Assembly: GCF_003570905.1 (NCBI RefSeq)
Contig: NZ_QXJM01000037.1
Location: 124,001-188,000, forward strand
Length of the DNA stretch: 64,000 nucleotides
Source of the DNA: Cohnella faecalis
GTDB taxonomy: Bacteria > Bacillota > Bacilli > Paenibacillales > Paenibacillaceae
Direction: 5' to 3'
Numbering within the stretch: the stretch's first letter is position 1; each line of letters opens with the position of its first letter. The position numbers and the translations under genes are program-made. Below, one piece after another: positions 63,168 to 64,000 of this stretch. The notes below the pieces were generated by a model that did no database searches, was not told the DNA's origin, and saw only the letters and a list, made by a program, of their open reading frames with translations.

Positions 63168-63371
63168 GAGAGGCGCAACAGTGGTACGTGCTCCCATACA
63201 TGCGGCGGTTTGTGTGCTGAGAGGCGCAACAGTGGTACGTGCTCCCATACATGCGGCGGTTTGTGTGCTCGGAGGCGCAACAGTGGTACGTGCTTCCATA
63301 TATGCGGCGGTTTGTGTGCTCGGAGGCGCAACAGTGGTACGTGCTCCCATACATGCGGCGGTTAGATGGCT
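63168..63371. repeat. Tandem array 3: four 51-bp units
   Basis: Units start at 63168, 63219, 63270 and 63321, core GAGGCGCAACAGTGGTACGT and CATACATGCGGCGGTTTGTG. The fourth ends in diverging sequence. Five of six reading frames are open across it. In units three and four GGAGG lies 7 nt before GTG. It sits 26 bp after the terminator of the nitroreductase gene. Confidence 0.95.
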
Positions 63372-63648
63372 CATACGTCCAGTAGTGGGGCGAGTTGGCA
63401 TACTTTTGGAGAGAAATGCTGCCCGGCAGGAATAGATGCTGATGGGCGCCAAAAACTTTTCGACATTTCTCTCATTTTTATCATTTTTCTCTTTTTTTCA
63501 TTGAACCCGAATGCGATTTGCTTCGTCTAATCGATTGTAAAAGCAAAAGAAAAAGGAGGCATGCTGGAAAGGACCTGAATGTTTGTTGAAATGCGGTTTT
63601 ACCGTACTTGACGCTGAGCAATTATTAAGACGAAAGGGAAGAACGGAC
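63372..63648. other. 277-bp intergenic stretch, no supported gene
   Basis: AT-rich tracts (TTTCTCATTTTTATC, TTTTTCTC) near 63463-63500 and an AAAGGAGG near 63554 followed by a five-codon frame. No RNA gene or repeat was recognised. It probably holds the promoter for the genes that follow. Confidence 0.4.
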
Positions 63649-63753
63649 ATGGACTTTGAAATCGGCAGTCACCTTGGAAGGTTCGGATTTACGACAGGAA
63701 AGAGCAAGCGCAACGAGCGTCAAAGCGTCAAGAAGTGCGGAGGAGACCGCTAA
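63649..63753 (+). CDS. Possible short peptide gene (34 aa)
   Basis: ATG 63649, about 10 bases after AAAGGGAAG, opens 34 codons (MDFEIGSHLGRFGFTTGKSK, then RNERQSVKKCGGDR) and stops at 63751-63753, one base before the next gene's ATG. It is basic and matches nothing I know. It could be a leader peptide or chance. Confidence 0.3.
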   Translation: MDFEIGSHLGRFGFTTGKSKRNERQSVKKCGGDR

Positions 63754-63754
63754 T

Positions 63755-64000
63755 ATGAAAAATAACGAGCATGGCAACCGGCGCTACATGCCAGGGTTGG
63801 ATGGCCTCCGAACGTTAGCCGTATTCGCGGTTATCGCTTATCATCTCGACTTGAGATGGGCCACAGGAGGACTCTTGGGAGTAGGCGCGTTCTTTGTGCT
63901 GTCCGGATACCTCATTACGGATTTGCTTGTCGAGGAGCGGCAGCGGAACAATCGAATCGATTTGAAAATGTTCTGGATCCGGCGAGCGCGCAGACTTCTG
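63755..64000 (+). CDS. Acyltransferase 3 / OatA-type membrane protein (partial, N-terminus)
   Basis: The first 82 residues are present. RRYMPGLDGLRTLAVFAVIAYHLDLRWATGG has the family Asp-Gly-Leu-Arg and conserved histidine, and VGAFFVLSGYLITDLLVEE and WIRRARRLL follow. OatA enzymes O-acetylate peptidoglycan; others modify polysaccharides. Whether it has an extracellular SGNH domain is outside the window. ATG 63755 follows GGAGGAG. Confidence 0.88.
   Translation, partial: MKNNEHGNRRYMPGLDGLRTLAVFAVIAYHLDLRWATGGLLGVGAFFVLSGYLITDLLVEERQRNNRIDLKMFWIRRARRLL

Overview
The window looks like a chromosome segment from a spore-forming Bacillota, most probably a Paenibacillaceae member (Cohnella- or Paenibacillus-like). 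This rests on the order recA-recX-rny-ymdB-spoVS-dipeptidase-korA-korB-miaB-ricA, a tyrosyl T-box in front of tyrS, SpoVS itself, strong GGAGG ribosome binding sites, GTG/TTG starts and moderately high GC. No rRNA, tRNA, CRISPR array or prophage was recognised.

Layout. 1-11.7 kb: conserved core (recA end, recX, rny, ymdB, a tandem-repeat array, spoVS, an M19 dipeptidase, korAB, a PduL-type phosphotransacylase, miaB, ricA). 11.8-17.2 kb: a spore-coat-like two-repeat protein, bioY, a divergent gene fusing both ECF ATPases to the EcfT permease with a BirA-type operator between them, and an MFS exporter. 17.2-38 kb: an AT-richer accessory stretch of short, mostly co-directional genes (GNATs, VOC, Nudix, nucleotidyltransferases, DinB, SDRs, EamA, PhzF, LysE), with an IS256-family element, an ISL3 remnant and several decayed genes. 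38-54.5 kb: modB, an MsrA-MsrB fusion, MarR, an HTH/PBP regulator, dGTPase-like HD hydrolase, SDR, LTA synthase-like enzyme, ABC-F ATPase, a GH10-like secreted hydrolase, PIG-L deacetylase, YfcE phosphoesterase, ppaC, a D,D-carboxypeptidase and a lipase-like hydrolase. 54.6-64 kb: T-box/tyrS, a cadmium/zinc P-type ATPase with an ArsR/SmtB-type operator, an oxidoreductase, M42 aminopeptidase, a divergent HxlR/nitroreductase pair, another repeat array, and the start of an acyltransferase.

Three points stand out. First, three intergenic tandem arrays with different unit sequences all have a period of exactly 51 bp; one is split by an IS256-family element whose 8-bp target duplication restores the 51-bp phase when removed. 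Second, the biotin ECF transporter appears to be a single A-A'-T polypeptide under an apparent BirA operator. Third, at least thirteen single-base deletions, nearly all in G/C runs, break otherwise conserved genes (spoVS, korA, miaB, cadA and others). This looks like a property of the assembly rather than biology, so those genes are annotated as one locus each with the break noted.
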